A DNA stretch of 64,000 nt. Source: Alterisphingorhabdus sp038748365. GTDB taxonomy: Bacteria > Pseudomonadota > Alphaproteobacteria > Sphingomonadales > Sphingomonadaceae. Shown here in pieces: positions 53,099-61,604 of this stretch (its first letter is position 1; every line of letters starts with the position of its first letter). A program made the translations under genes and the position numbers. A model generated the notes under the pieces. It was not told the origin of the DNA. It searched no databases and saw only the letters and a program-made list of their open reading frames with translations. Location of the stretch: contig JBCDIZ010000002.1 of NCBI GenBank assembly GCA_038748365.1, positions 62,001 through 126,000 of the forward strand. The letters run 5' to 3'.

Positions 53099-53166
53099 GC
53101 TTTACCTTCTCTTTTGACTTATTGTTTGGCTTTTAGAGCATTTTTGTTCTGGATTATCCATCTTTC

Positions 53167-53240
53167 CCGTTCGCCTCGAGCGAAGTCGAGAGGCCCATGC
53201 AAGTGGAAAGCCGTGTCTCGACTACGCTCGACACGAACGG
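53167..53240. repeat. Palindromic repeat, family B copy 3
   Basis: CCGTTCGCCTCGAGCGAAGT at the left and GCTCGACACGAACGG at the right. Lies in the 233-base gap between the desaturase and carboxyltransferase genes, where nothing else is seen. Confidence 0.88.
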
Positions 53241-53331
53241 AATATTGCCAAACTGATTTATGCTGTACACTAATCGCTCTTAATCTTTCCCAATGTCGCA
53301 AATAACGCAAAATGCTGGGCTTTGTTCCGGC

Positions 53332-54852
53332 TCAGTCGGCCAATTTGCGCCAGGCCAGACCAGCAAATTCGCACAGCAATGGCCGCGTGTCGCGTGGATC
53401 GATAATGTCCTCGACCGCAAATTTCTCGGCGGTGCGGAAGGGGGAAGTGACGGCATCCAGCCGCGCCTTGATCTCCTGTAACCGCGCCTCGGGATCGTCC
53501 GCCGCTTCCAGCTCGGCCTTATAGGCGACTTCCAGCCCACCCGATATCGGCAGCGAGCCCCAATCGCCCGAGGGCCAGGCAAAGCGATACTGGAAATTCT
53601 CCGCATTGCTCATCGCGCTGCCGGCAATGCCATAGGCGCGGCGGACAATGACGCAGGCGAGCGGCACCTCGGCACGATAGACGGCGTTCATTGCGTTGAC
53701 ACCATAGCGGATGGTGCCTGCTTTCTCGGCCTCGCTGCCGATCATAAAGCCGGGATTATCGACCAGATGAACGATCGGCAGGCGAAACTGGTCGGCGAGT
53801 TTGACGAAGCGCTCGGCTTTTTCCGAGGTTTTCGCTTCCCAGGAGCCGCCAAGATAGCTCGGGTCGCTGGCGAGCACCGCCACCGGCCAGCCATCCAGCC
53901 GGGCAAAAGCGGTAATCACCGCGCGGCCCCAGCGTTTGCCCATTTCGAACACGCTACCGGTGTCGCACACGCTTTCGATGATCCGGCGCATGGAATAGAC
54001 CTGATCGCCCTCGCGCGGCACGGCGGAGAGCAGCGCCTCATCGCGTCGGTCCGCCGGGTCTGTGTTGTCCCCGCGCGCAGCCAGACTGTCGATGGAGGAG
54101 GGCAGATAAGAGAGGAACCGCCGCGCCACAGCAAAGGCCTCGGCCTCGCTAGCGACTTCCTCATCGACCACGCCATTGCGCGTATGGATATCCGAGCCGC
54201 CCAATTCTTCCTTGTTCACATTCTCACCAATCGCGGCGGCGACGGCGGGGCCCGCCGCGAAGAGCTGTGACAGCCCCTTGACCATCACCGAATAATGACT
54301 CGCAACGGTGCGCGCCGCGCCGAGTCCTGCCGTTGGCCCCAGCGCTAGCGCCACCACCGGCACCGTTTCCAGATTGCGAATGACATCGTCCCAGCCGGGC
54401 ACATAGGGCACATAGGTGTAGCCCATATCCTCAAGCATCTTGACCGATCCGCCACCGCCAGTGCCGTCAATCATCCGGATCAGCGGCAAGCGCATCTCAT
54501 GCGCCATCGCCTCACACTGGACAAATTTGCGATGTAGCGCCGCATCGGCGGCACCACCGCGCACGGTGAAATCATCGGCGCTGGCGACCACCGGGCGGCC
54601 TTCAATATTGGCGCGGCCAAAGATGAAATTGGAAGGTGAGGCGTCAACCAACTGCCCCTTGTCATCATAGTCACCGCGCCCGGCAATCTTGCCAATCTCG
54701 CGGAAGCTGTCGGCATCGATTAGCGCCGCCAGCCGCGCCCGCGCATCCATTTTGCCGCGATCATGCTGGCGCTTGACCTTGTCGGCGCCGCCCATTTTTT
54801 CTGCCATGCGCTGGCGCGCAGCAAGTTCGTCTAGCTCTGGTTTCCAGTCCAT
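53332..54852 (-). CDS. Acyl-CoA carboxylase carboxyltransferase (beta) subunit
   Basis: A 506-residue biotin-dependent carboxyltransferase of the propionyl/methylcrotonyl/geranyl-CoA carboxylase type, joining both crotonase-fold halves. Family stretches: AEKMGGADKVKRQHDRGKMD at the start, MIDGTGGGGSVKML for acyl-CoA binding, and LVDNPGFMIGSEAEKAGTIR in the second half. The biotin-bearing alpha subunit is not adjacent, so the acyl substrate cannot be assigned. ATG 54852 is chosen, but a TTG two codons upstream is better spaced from GGAGA. A broken copy of its 5' end lies at 56710-56947. Confidence 0.88.
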   Translation of the reverse strand: MDWKPELDELAARQRMAEKMGGADKVKRQHDRGKMDARARLAALIDADSFREIGKIAGRGDYDDKGQLVDASPSNFIFGRANIEGRPVVASADDFTVRGGAADAALHRKFVQCEAMAHEMRLPLIRMIDGTGGGGSVKMLEDMGYTYVPYVPGWDDVIRNLETVPVVALALGPTAGLGAARTVASHYSVMVKGLSQLFAAGPAVAAAIGENVNKEELGGSDIHTRNGVVDEEVASEAEAFAVARRFLSYLPSSIDSLAARGDNTDPADRRDEALLSAVPREGDQVYSMRRIIESVCDTGSVFEMGKRWGRAVITAFARLDGWPVAVLASDPSYLGGSWEAKTSEKAERFVKLADQFRLPIVHLVDNPGFMIGSEAEKAGTIRYGVNAMNAVYRAEVPLACVIVRRAYGIAGSAMSNAENFQYRFAWPSGDWGSLPISGGLEVAYKAELEAADDPEARLQEIKARLDAVTSPFRTAEKFAVEDIIDPRDTRPLLCEFAGLAWRKLAD

Positions 54853-54906
54853 AGTCAATCTGTATCTCCGGGACGGGCAAAGAGGAAGAGCGATCTTGAC
54901 CTCCTG

Positions 54907-54949
54907 TATTGTATATGTAACACAATAATACGGTGGGGAGTTGTATTGT
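54907..54949. promoter_or_regulatory. TATTGT half-sites in a divergent promoter region
   Basis: TATTGT (54907), its complement ACAATA (54922) and another TATTGT (54944) lie between the divergent carboxyltransferase and esterase genes. An operator is possible; the binding protein is unknown. Confidence 0.25.
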
Positions 54950-55084
54950 GCTCGTAAAAACTGTGGCTACCTGATGTCGAAGATGCAGAGGCCACACTGT
55001 CGGTGGATCTGAGTAAGGGTATGTTTAAGCCTCCTGTGGCGGCAGATCGGGAACAATTCAGAAACAAACAACATAGGTGATCTT

Positions 55085-56692
55085 ATGATATTCCGAATTG
55101 CTCTTACTGTAGCGATGCTGGCTTTTTCTGGCTCCATAGCCGCGCAACCGGTGACGGTATCTGTGACATTGGCACCGGATATGGAAACCAATCAGTCCGG
55201 TCGGCTGATAGTCTTCGTTTCACCGGTTGAAGTGGATGCCGAGCCGCAAAAATCAGTTAATACAAGCCCGCTGAATCCAACCGAAACCGCTGTTGCCGCG
55301 CGCGATATTGTTGCCTTCAGCCCTGGCGATATCGCGACTGTTGACGGCGAAGTGGGCAGTTTTCCCACCGCATTCTCTGATCTTGCGCCAGGCAATTATC
55401 GTTTTCAGGCAGTGCTCGATAGGGATTACAGCTACAATTATCGCGGACGGGGCCCTGGCGATATCGTTTCCGATGTTGCCGATGCCACTTTGCCCGGAAC
55501 GATGCCAATCTTGCAGCTCAACCGGATTATCGAACCTAGTGATCCTACTGCTTTCATTGACCGCATGCCAGAGAACGAGCAGGCTGACGCACGGGCAGCC
55601 TATGATGCAGTGGAGGAGGTTGCTTTTGTAAGCCCCCGGCTTTCCGCTTTTTGGGGACGTGATATGACAATCCGGGGATGGATTGCGCTGCCGCCGGATT
55701 ATACGCCGGATGGTCCGACCTTCCCGGTTGTTTATATCACCAATGGGTTCAGCAGCAATCTTGCCTATGCCAGGCAGCGGGCGACCCGTGCCCTATTGAA
55801 CATGCAAAACGGGCTGTGGCCGCCGATGATCTGGGTCATATTGGATCAGAGCTTGCCAACTGGCACGCATGAATTTGCAGACTCGGTTAACAATGGTCCT
55901 TGGGGTACGGCGCTGACTGAGGAACTCATCCCATCTCTGGAAAAGCTTTACGCTATGGACGCGACGCCTGAAGGACGGTTTCTGACTGGTCATAGTTCGG
56001 GCGGCTGGGCCAGTCTGTGGTTGCAAGTTCGCTATCCAAGCATGTTTGGTGGGAGTTGGCCGACCGCTCCGGACGCTAGCAGTTTCCGCGACTTCACGAA
56101 TATTGATATTTATGCCGAAGGCGCGAATGCCTACCGCAATGCTGATGGTACGCCTGTACCGCTGATCCGCAATGATGGCGATGTCATTGCCACGATTGAG
56201 GAGTTCAGCCGGTTGGAAGCGACACTGGGCATTTATGGCGGCCAGTTGGCTTCTTTCGATTGGGTTTTCTCTCCCAAGGGACCAGATGGAAGGCCTATGC
56301 AAATATTTGATCGCACCACAGGCGCTGTTGATCCGCAGGTCGCCGCTTATTGGAGGCAAAACTATGATATTGCCCATATTGTTCGGCGCGATTGGACGAA
56401 GCTAAGCGATGACCTGAATGGCAAAATCCATCTAATTGTGGGCGATGCCGATACCTTCTATCTCGACGGACCAGCGCGGCTATTTGAGCAGGTGTTGGAC
56501 GAATTGGGGGCAGAAGCAGATTTTGTCTATCGCCCCGGACGTACGCATTTCGACCTGTTTACCCAGGGCGAAAACCGGACAGGTCTGATGCGGGACATTG
56601 CCTGGGACATTTATGCCGTTGCCAGGCCTGAAGCGGAGCGCCCATCGGATTCCTTGCCGGTCACGGATCCCAGCCAGCTTACCGCTGAATAA
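55085..56692 (+). CDS. Secreted esterase D-like alpha/beta hydrolase
   Basis: A 535-residue exported protein. A signal peptide ends near SGSIAAQPV; residues to about 180 form a beta-rich region. The esterase domain follows, with nucleophile serine 304 in TGHSSGGWASL, an aspartate in VGDADTFYL and a histidine in GRTHFDLFT. It resembles the putative-esterase (Esterase D/enterochelin esterase) family; the ester it cleaves is unknown. It is flanked by the carboxyltransferase 5' end and a truncated duplicate of it, which suggests later insertion. Confidence 0.85.
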   Translation: MIFRIALTVAMLAFSGSIAAQPVTVSVTLAPDMETNQSGRLIVFVSPVEVDAEPQKSVNTSPLNPTETAVAARDIVAFSPGDIATVDGEVGSFPTAFSDLAPGNYRFQAVLDRDYSYNYRGRGPGDIVSDVADATLPGTMPILQLNRIIEPSDPTAFIDRMPENEQADARAAYDAVEEVAFVSPRLSAFWGRDMTIRGWIALPPDYTPDGPTFPVVYITNGFSSNLAYARQRATRALLNMQNGLWPPMIWVILDQSLPTGTHEFADSVNNGPWGTALTEELIPSLEKLYAMDATPEGRFLTGHSSGGWASLWLQVRYPSMFGGSWPTAPDASSFRDFTNIDIYAEGANAYRNADGTPVPLIRNDGDVIATIEEFSRLEATLGIYGGQLASFDWVFSPKGPDGRPMQIFDRTTGAVDPQVAAYWRQNYDIAHIVRRDWTKLSDDLNGKIHLIVGDADTFYLDGPARLFEQVLDELGAEADFVYRPGRTHFDLFTQGENRTGLMRDIAWDIYAVARPEAERPSDSLPVTDPSQLTAE

Positions 56693-56709
56693 ACTATGTC
56701 CAGTATAGT

Positions 56710-56947
56710 CTATTCGGTGGCAGAGAATGGGAAGGTCCGCATATATAAATCCGCGCCGGTGCAGGCAATCTTACTGATTTCGCGGAAGCCGTAGGCATCG
56801 ACTAGGGTGTCGAGCCACGTCCGCGCATCCATTTTGCCGCGATCATGCTGGCGCTTGACCTTGTCGGCGCCACCCATTTTCTCGGCTGCATCCTGACGAA
56901 AGCGCAGCTCTTCCAGTTCTTTTTCCCAGTTCTTTTTCCCAGCTCAT
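56710..56947 (-). pseudogene. Truncated duplicate of the carboxyltransferase 5' end
   Basis: On the minus strand this encodes AEKMGGADKVKRQHDRGKMD and FREISKIA, matching residues 18-60 of the intact gene; 51 bases at 56821-56871 are identical to 54739-54789. The ATG at 56947 is put out of frame by a tandem duplication of TGGGAAAAAGAAC, and similarity stops after about 60 codons. It is not functional as a carboxylase. Confidence 0.85.
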
Positions 56948-57012
56948 GCCCAAGCTGTAACCGAGCCGCGCCAGCGGGAAAAGTACCAATCGAAGCTGGA
57001 GTAGAGAACATT

Positions 57013-57048
57013 ATTTTATCAACGATTAAATTTTATCATTGATAAAAT
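57013..57048. promoter_or_regulatory. Likely TetR operator
   Basis: ATTTTATCATTGATAAAAT (57030-57048) is a perfect 9-base inverted repeat with a single central base. A second ATTTTATCA half-site lies 17 bases upstream at 57013. It is the only AT-rich palindrome nearby and directly precedes the TetR gene, as in typical autoregulation. Confidence 0.75.
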
Positions 57049-57098
57049 AATTCCTCATGGTTTATGTTGAACGCGACTCACAGGAGAGAGTGGCTCTT

Positions 57099-57782
57099 AT
57101 GACGGACAAGCGCAGCAGCAATATGGCCGAGAGGCGCCAGCGGATTCTGGAAGCCGCGTGCACCATCATTGCCGAAAAAGGAGTGGAAGGACTGACCACC
57201 CGCGGCTTGGCTGCCGCCGCAAATGTCACCGCGCCAACGCTGTATAATCTCATCGGCGGCAAAGAGGATATCATCCGCGAGTTGATCAGTGAGAATGTTG
57301 AAGAGGTTTGGGCGGAGCTGGATTTTGACGCGATGGAATCGCCATCGGATATGGCCGACCATATCGTTGACACGGTTTATGATCAGATCATCACCGACGG
57401 GACCTATGTCCGGGCCACCGTTATCGCCAGTGAAGAGATTCATGGTTCCTTTGCCGCGCGCGGCGATATGGGCTTTGCCCACAGCGCAGCTGGTCAGCGT
57501 TCGGCCGAGATGGCGATTACCGCATGCCGCGCCGCTTTGGCACAGGGTATGTTGCAAGGCAATTTGTCAGTCGAAACACTAGGGCTGCAGATGTTTATTT
57601 CCTATCGCGGACCATTGCGCGACTGGGCGCATGGCGTAATCAGCCCACAGGAAATGCGCCGCCGTCAGCTACGCGGTTTTTATCTCGTTTTAGCGGCTGA
57701 TGCTGCACTCGATTTTCGCGCCAGCCTGTTGGAAAAACTGGCCGCGCTGGAAGAGGATGAAGCCGCACATATAGCGGCCTGA
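57099..57782 (+). CDS. TetR family transcriptional regulator
   Basis: A 227-residue repressor. The helix-turn-helix region reads RRQRILEAACTIIAEKGVEG, then LTTRGLAAAANVTAPTLYNL, standard for TetR; the C-terminal ligand domain is not diagnostic. I choose ATG 57099 (MTDKRSSN), after CAGGAGAG, though the ATG at 57057 in frame is possible. A palindromic operator lies just upstream. It heads a set with a small membrane protein and a fatty acid desaturase, so a fatty acid or lipid signal is a reasonable guess. Confidence 0.9.
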   Translation: MTDKRSSNMAERRQRILEAACTIIAEKGVEGLTTRGLAAAANVTAPTLYNLIGGKEDIIRELISENVEEVWAELDFDAMESPSDMADHIVDTVYDQIITDGTYVRATVIASEEIHGSFAARGDMGFAHSAAGQRSAEMAITACRAALAQGMLQGNLSVETLGLQMFISYRGPLRDWAHGVISPQEMRRRQLRGFYLVLAADAALDFRASLLEKLAALEEDEAAHIAA

Positions 57783-57798
57783 TAGAGGAGAAGAGGCG

Positions 57799-57993
57799 AT
57801 GCAATCCGTTGCACATTTCATAGCCAAAATCCTGCCATTGCTCTTTGCTTTTGGCTTTTTGGTACCGCTGATCATGCAAATGATGCTCGCGCTGGAGATC
57901 ACTCCGCCATTCGGGCTTTCGGCGCTGGTTTTTGCGCTGCTTGTCGGCGGTAGTTGGGGCCTGTTTGCTCAGATAAAGGGGCGTTGGATATGA
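57799..57993 (+). CDS. Small two-helix membrane protein upstream of desaturase
   Basis: A 64-residue protein with two membrane helices (about residues 11-31 and 37-57). No family recognised. It starts 16 bases after the TetR stop and overlaps the desaturase start by four bases (ATGA), so translation is coupled to that gene; it may be a subunit or stabiliser. Confidence 0.7.
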   Translation: MQSVAHFIAKILPLLFAFGFLVPLIMQMMLALEITPPFGLSALVFALLVGGSWGLFAQIKGRWI

Positions 57994-58880
57994 ACATGCA
58001 TCAAACCGTGACGGTGCCCGCTGATGTCTCGAATATGTCCGAGGCGGAACTGAAAAAGCTCGAACTCAAAATCGCGCGGAAATATTCCGGGATGTTCCCT
58101 TGGATGATTGTAACCTGGGGCTTTGCTAATATGGCCTGCTGGCTGGCATTATGGCCGTTGGTGATGCTCAACATCATCCCGCTATGGCTGGGTTTCATAT
58201 TGGCCACGATCAATATGGCGCTGGTTTATCTGCCGACGCACGATGCCCAGCATGATATTATCGCCCGCCCGGGCCAGAAGCTGCGTTGGCTCAATGAGTT
58301 GCTCGGCCATGCCACAAGCTGGATGCTGGTCTATCCGTTTCAGGTGCTGCGCATAACCCATATGGATCATCACAAGCACACCAATGATCCAGAGCTGGAC
58401 GTTGATATTGAGTCCCACGCGCCGGGGCCGTGGTCGGCAATCTGGGCCACGATCCGCGGGCGTCAACCCAACGCCAAACGCAACCGTGATTATGTCGCTG
58501 CGCTAGCCCGCGCGGGCCGCGAAGACCTGCTGCTTGTAACACTGGCCTATAAACTGGGCTATATCGCTATTCTCTCGGCTCTAGCCTGGAATGGCTATGC
58601 GCTTGAGGCGTTTTTTCTGTGGTGGCTGCCCTATAATATCGCCTATAGTTATATCATCTTTTTCCTGAGTTGGGCGCCGCATCATGGCAAAAGCGAGGGC
58701 CGCTATAAGGATACGCGCGGCTGGCGCTCGACATTGGGCAATATCGGCTCGATGGGGATGCAATATCATGTCGTGCATCATCTCCACCCTTATATCCCAC
58801 TCTACCAGACGCCCGCTGCCTATCGCGAGATGCTACCGATCCTGAAAGCACGCGGATGTGAACTGGGCGGGCGGGACTAG
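57990..58880 (+). CDS. Membrane fatty acid desaturase
   Basis: A 296-residue diiron membrane enzyme. The three histidine boxes are HDAQHD (about residue 80), HMDHHKH (about 122) and HVVHHLHP (about 260), between four or so membrane helices. The order and spacing fit the desaturase/hydroxylase superfamily, including carotenoid ketolase/hydroxylase relatives; a plain acyl or sterol desaturase cannot be told apart by eye. ATG 57990 overlaps the previous stop. Confidence 0.9.
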   Translation: MNMHQTVTVPADVSNMSEAELKKLELKIARKYSGMFPWMIVTWGFANMACWLALWPLVMLNIIPLWLGFILATINMALVYLPTHDAQHDIIARPGQKLRWLNELLGHATSWMLVYPFQVLRITHMDHHKHTNDPELDVDIESHAPGPWSAIWATIRGRQPNAKRNRDYVAALARAGREDLLLVTLAYKLGYIAILSALAWNGYALEAFFLWWLPYNIAYSYIIFFLSWAPHHGKSEGRYKDTRGWRSTLGNIGSMGMQYHVVHHLHPYIPLYQTPAAYREMLPILKARGCELGGRD

Positions 58881-58957
58881 CGCTATACTCGCGCAATAAT
58901 GGCGGCAGCGCTGCCACTCAGATGTGATTATCGACAGACTTAGATCTGCCCTTTTTG

Positions 58958-59575
58958 TCAGCTCTCGCTCTTGAGCTCTTCCACGGCTTCATATGTCAGA
59001 CGCACATGGTCGCGATAATCGTCATCATCATGGACCATTGTCACCTTGCCATCCTGCGCAATGACATAGCTGGTGCGGCTGGCATAGGTTTTGCCCTCAT
59101 AATCACTGGTGACGCCATAGCCGGTCATGATCTCCGGCGTCGCTTGCGCCACGGCAAATTCATCGCGACAGGCTTCGGTGGAGAAGCGTGACAGTGTCTC
59201 GACATCATCGCCCGACAGGCCGAAGACCTTGGCGCCCATCGCCTCGAAGTCATCATTGCGGTCAGCGAATTCTTTCGATTCCAGTGTGCAGCCCGAGGTG
59301 AAAGCGGCGGGGAAGAAATAGAGTACGACCGGCCCGTTTTTCAATTCTTCTTCCAGATTGAGCGTGAAGGGCTCCCCTGCGAGCGCACCATCGGTGGTAA
59401 ACATCGGCGCAGTGGCGCCCACGGCGAGACGCGTCCCCGGGTCTTGCTGGGTTTCTTCTGCGGTAGCTGCGGCTTCGCTGGTTTGCGCAGCAGTTTCGTT
59501 ACTTGTGGCATCACCACACGCGGCCAAGGCTGTAGTTGAAGCAAGGAGAAGAAAGGCTTCGCGGAAAGTCGTCAT
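58958..59575 (-). CDS. Lipoprotein peroxiredoxin (AhpC/TSA, PrxQ/BCP-like)
   Basis: A 205-residue thiol peroxidase. The signal peptide ends in a lipobox (ALAAC), followed by an Ala/Glu/Thr-rich linker, so it is tethered outside the cytoplasm, unlike most PrxQ/BCP proteins. The peroxidatic cysteine is in FFPAAFTSGCTLESKEF, and a second cysteine in RFSTEACRDEFA may be the resolving one. It would reduce hydrogen or lipid peroxides in the periplasm. GGAG precedes ATG 59575. Single gene, convergent with the desaturase. Confidence 0.88.
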   Translation of the reverse strand: MTTFREAFLLLASTTALAACGDATSNETAAQTSEAAATAEETQQDPGTRLAVGATAPMFTTDGALAGEPFTLNLEEELKNGPVVLYFFPAAFTSGCTLESKEFADRNDDFEAMGAKVFGLSGDDVETLSRFSTEACRDEFAVAQATPEIMTGYGVTSDYEGKTYASRTSYVIAQDGKVTMVHDDDDYRDHVRLTYEAVEELKSES

Positions 59576-59650
59576 CGGGTAGGCTCCGTCATGGCGCTAT
59601 AAAATGTCTTTCAGGCTATGTAGGTCGCTGTCAGGCTTTGTGAAGGCTGT

Positions 59651-60778
59651 TCAGTCCTCATCCCCATAAATCGCGACGCTCTTCGTGCCATCGCTGCTGG
59701 CCTTGCCGCGATACATTCCGGGCGTATCGAAACTATAGCCGATATGGCCCCAGGGCGTGAGGTAGATGATACCGCCTGAACCCCCGAGCGAGCCCATATC
59801 GCCGATCACATTGTCGGCAATATCCTGTACCTCATCAGCGGTGAGCGGATTGCGTTGTAGCGCTGCCAGCTCTTCCGGGTCCGGCTCTTGCTTGCTGTCC
59901 ACCGCCTCGTTGAGCAAGGTCAGCACGTTGGATTCCGCGGTAAAACGCAGTTTGGTGCAGATCGCCTGCGCCACGCCAACGCGGATAAAATATTCGCCCG
60001 CGCCCGTTGCCGATACGCCGCAAGAGCGGTTATCAGCATAGGTGCCTGCGCCGATAATCGGACTATCGCCGATGCGGTCCCAGCGCTTGCCGGTCATGCC
60101 GCCGGTGCTGGTGCCAGCAGTAATATTGCCTTCCATATCCATTGCCACTGCACCGACCGTGCCAAATTTGGTGTCTATATCCAGCGCGCTTATTGGTTTG
60201 CCCTCTGCTTCGCGTGCCTTGAAGGCGCGCAATGCCCGTAAGCGCTCCGGCGTGACGAAGTAGCTGGGGTCTACCTGTGTCAGGCCCTGTTCGCGGGAGA
60301 ATTCGTCAGCACCTGCACCGGCCAGCATCACATGCGGGCTGTTGTCCATCACCGCACGGGCGAGGAGAATAGGGTTTTTGGTCGCGCTTATCCCTGCCAC
60401 CGCTCCGGCATTACGCGTTGCGCCTTCCATAATCGAAGCATCGAGCCGATTGGTTTCATCCCAGGTGAATACCGCGCCAAAACCGGCGTTGAAATTGGGG
60501 TCGTTTTCCAGAACGGTAATAGTGGCGGTGACGGCATCGGTTGCATCACCGCCTTCCGCCAATATCGCCGAGCCAGCCTCAAGCGCGCGGTTCAGTGCAT
60601 CGCGGATGCGGGCGTCCTGTTCCGGGGTAATGCGATCACGCGCTATAGTGCCCGCGCCGCCATGGATTACCAATGACCAGCGTTTCTGCTCTTCTGGTAC
60701 TGCGCTTTCCGCTTCTTGCGCCAGCGCCGGAGAAGCTAGCCCGATGCAAGCCAGCAGAATGATCAAATATGTGCGCAT
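59651..60778 (-). CDS. Isoaspartyl peptidase/L-asparaginase (Ntn hydrolase)
   Basis: A 375-residue plant-type asparaginase that hydrolyses beta-aspartyl peptides or asparagine after self-cleavage before a threonine. HGGAGTI opens the enzyme, the autocleavage/nucleophile site is KFGTVGAVAMD, and TSTGGMTGKRWDRIGDSPII holds substrate-binding residues. A signal peptide (to about AQEAESA) sends it to the periplasm. ATG 60778 after GGGAG is chosen over a GTG two codons earlier. Confidence 0.93.
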   Translation of the reverse strand: MRTYLIILLACIGLASPALAQEAESAVPEEQKRWSLVIHGGAGTIARDRITPEQDARIRDALNRALEAGSAILAEGGDATDAVTATITVLENDPNFNAGFGAVFTWDETNRLDASIMEGATRNAGAVAGISATKNPILLARAVMDNSPHVMLAGAGADEFSREQGLTQVDPSYFVTPERLRALRAFKAREAEGKPISALDIDTKFGTVGAVAMDMEGNITAGTSTGGMTGKRWDRIGDSPIIGAGTYADNRSCGVSATGAGEYFIRVGVAQAICTKLRFTAESNVLTLLNEAVDSKQEPDPEELAALQRNPLTADEVQDIADNVIGDMGSLGGSGGIIYLTPWGHIGYSFDTPGMYRGKASSDGTKSVAIYGDED

Positions 60779-60842
60779 AACCACGACTCCCTTTTGTCGG
60801 AGACAGGTCTAGCATTGATTGACGTGCAGGCAATAAGCGCCG

Positions 60843-61505
60843 TTACCAAGGCAGAGTCTTGCCAGTATAGTCCTTGAACGCGCCTGTCTCATCCGGCGTG
60901 AGTGCATCAATCACCTGTATCATACCGGTTACGCTTTCCTTTGTCGTAATGCTTGCATTGGGGCCACCCATATCGGTCTGCACCCAGCCGGGGTGCAGCA
61001 TGGCCACGGTAATATCATTAGTGCGCATATCGATAGACAGTGATCGCCACGCCGCATTGAGCGCGGCCTTGGATGAGCGATAGCGCAACATGCCGCCGCT
61101 GTCATTCATGGCTATGCTGCCCAGAGTGGAGCTAATCGCGATCAGCTTTTTCTGGTCGCTGGCGGCGACATTCGCCTTGAGTGCCTGTGCCAGCATGGAA
61201 GGCGCGACAGTGTTGACCATCAGCGTGTCGAGCCAGCCTTCGGGGTCATCGCCTTGCGCACCGCCAATACCGGCATTGTTGATAAAGATATCAATCGGCT
61301 GGCTACCAATAGCTGCGACAAAGGCCTTGCGGCTGGCATTGTCCGCAACATTTAGCGGCAGCAATTTGGCGCCGGTGGCCGCCAGTTCTTGAGCCCCTTC
61401 CACATCGCGTGCCGTGGCGATGACATCATGCCCCGCTGCCACATATTGCTTCGCCAGTTCCAAACCAATGCCGCGATTGGCGCCTGTGATCAAAACCGTT
61501 GCCAT
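60843..61505 (-). CDS. Short-chain dehydrogenase/reductase (SDR)
   Basis: A 220-residue classical SDR. NAD(P)-binding TGANRGIGLEL, INNAGIG, the catalytic serine in AISSTLGSI and the tyrosine and lysine of YRSSK are present. The substrate is unknown; such C-factor-like SDRs often have broad carbonyl-reducing activity. The reading frame stays open upstream for 130 codons, but ATG 61505 matches the family start. Divergent from ispG, about 100 bases away. Confidence 0.92.
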   Translation of the reverse strand: MATVLITGANRGIGLELAKQYVAAGHDVIATARDVEGAQELAATGAKLLPLNVADNASRKAFVAAIGSQPIDIFINNAGIGGAQGDDPEGWLDTLMVNTVAPSMLAQALKANVAASDQKKLIAISSTLGSIAMNDSGGMLRYRSSKAALNAAWRSLSIDMRTNDITVAMLHPGWVQTDMGGPNASITTKESVTGMIQVIDALTPDETGAFKDYTGKTLPW

Positions 61506-61604
61506 GATAGTCTTCCTCAATAAGATCGCTTTAGTCTCGAATATTGATAATCTATTCGCTATATGGGTGACAAAGCGAGAGAAATAAACAAAGGTTAGCC
61601 CCCA

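Noticed and set aside
6742..53240. The six family A and B repeats as a CRISPR array
   Set aside because: They are scattered singly, palindromic and over 70 bases long, with no spacers or cas genes.
51749..53305. 518-codon open frame on the plus strand opposite the CrtI-like gene
   Set aside because: Low-complexity composition typical of antisense shadows in GC-rich DNA; the minus strand encodes a full, motif-bearing CrtI enzyme.
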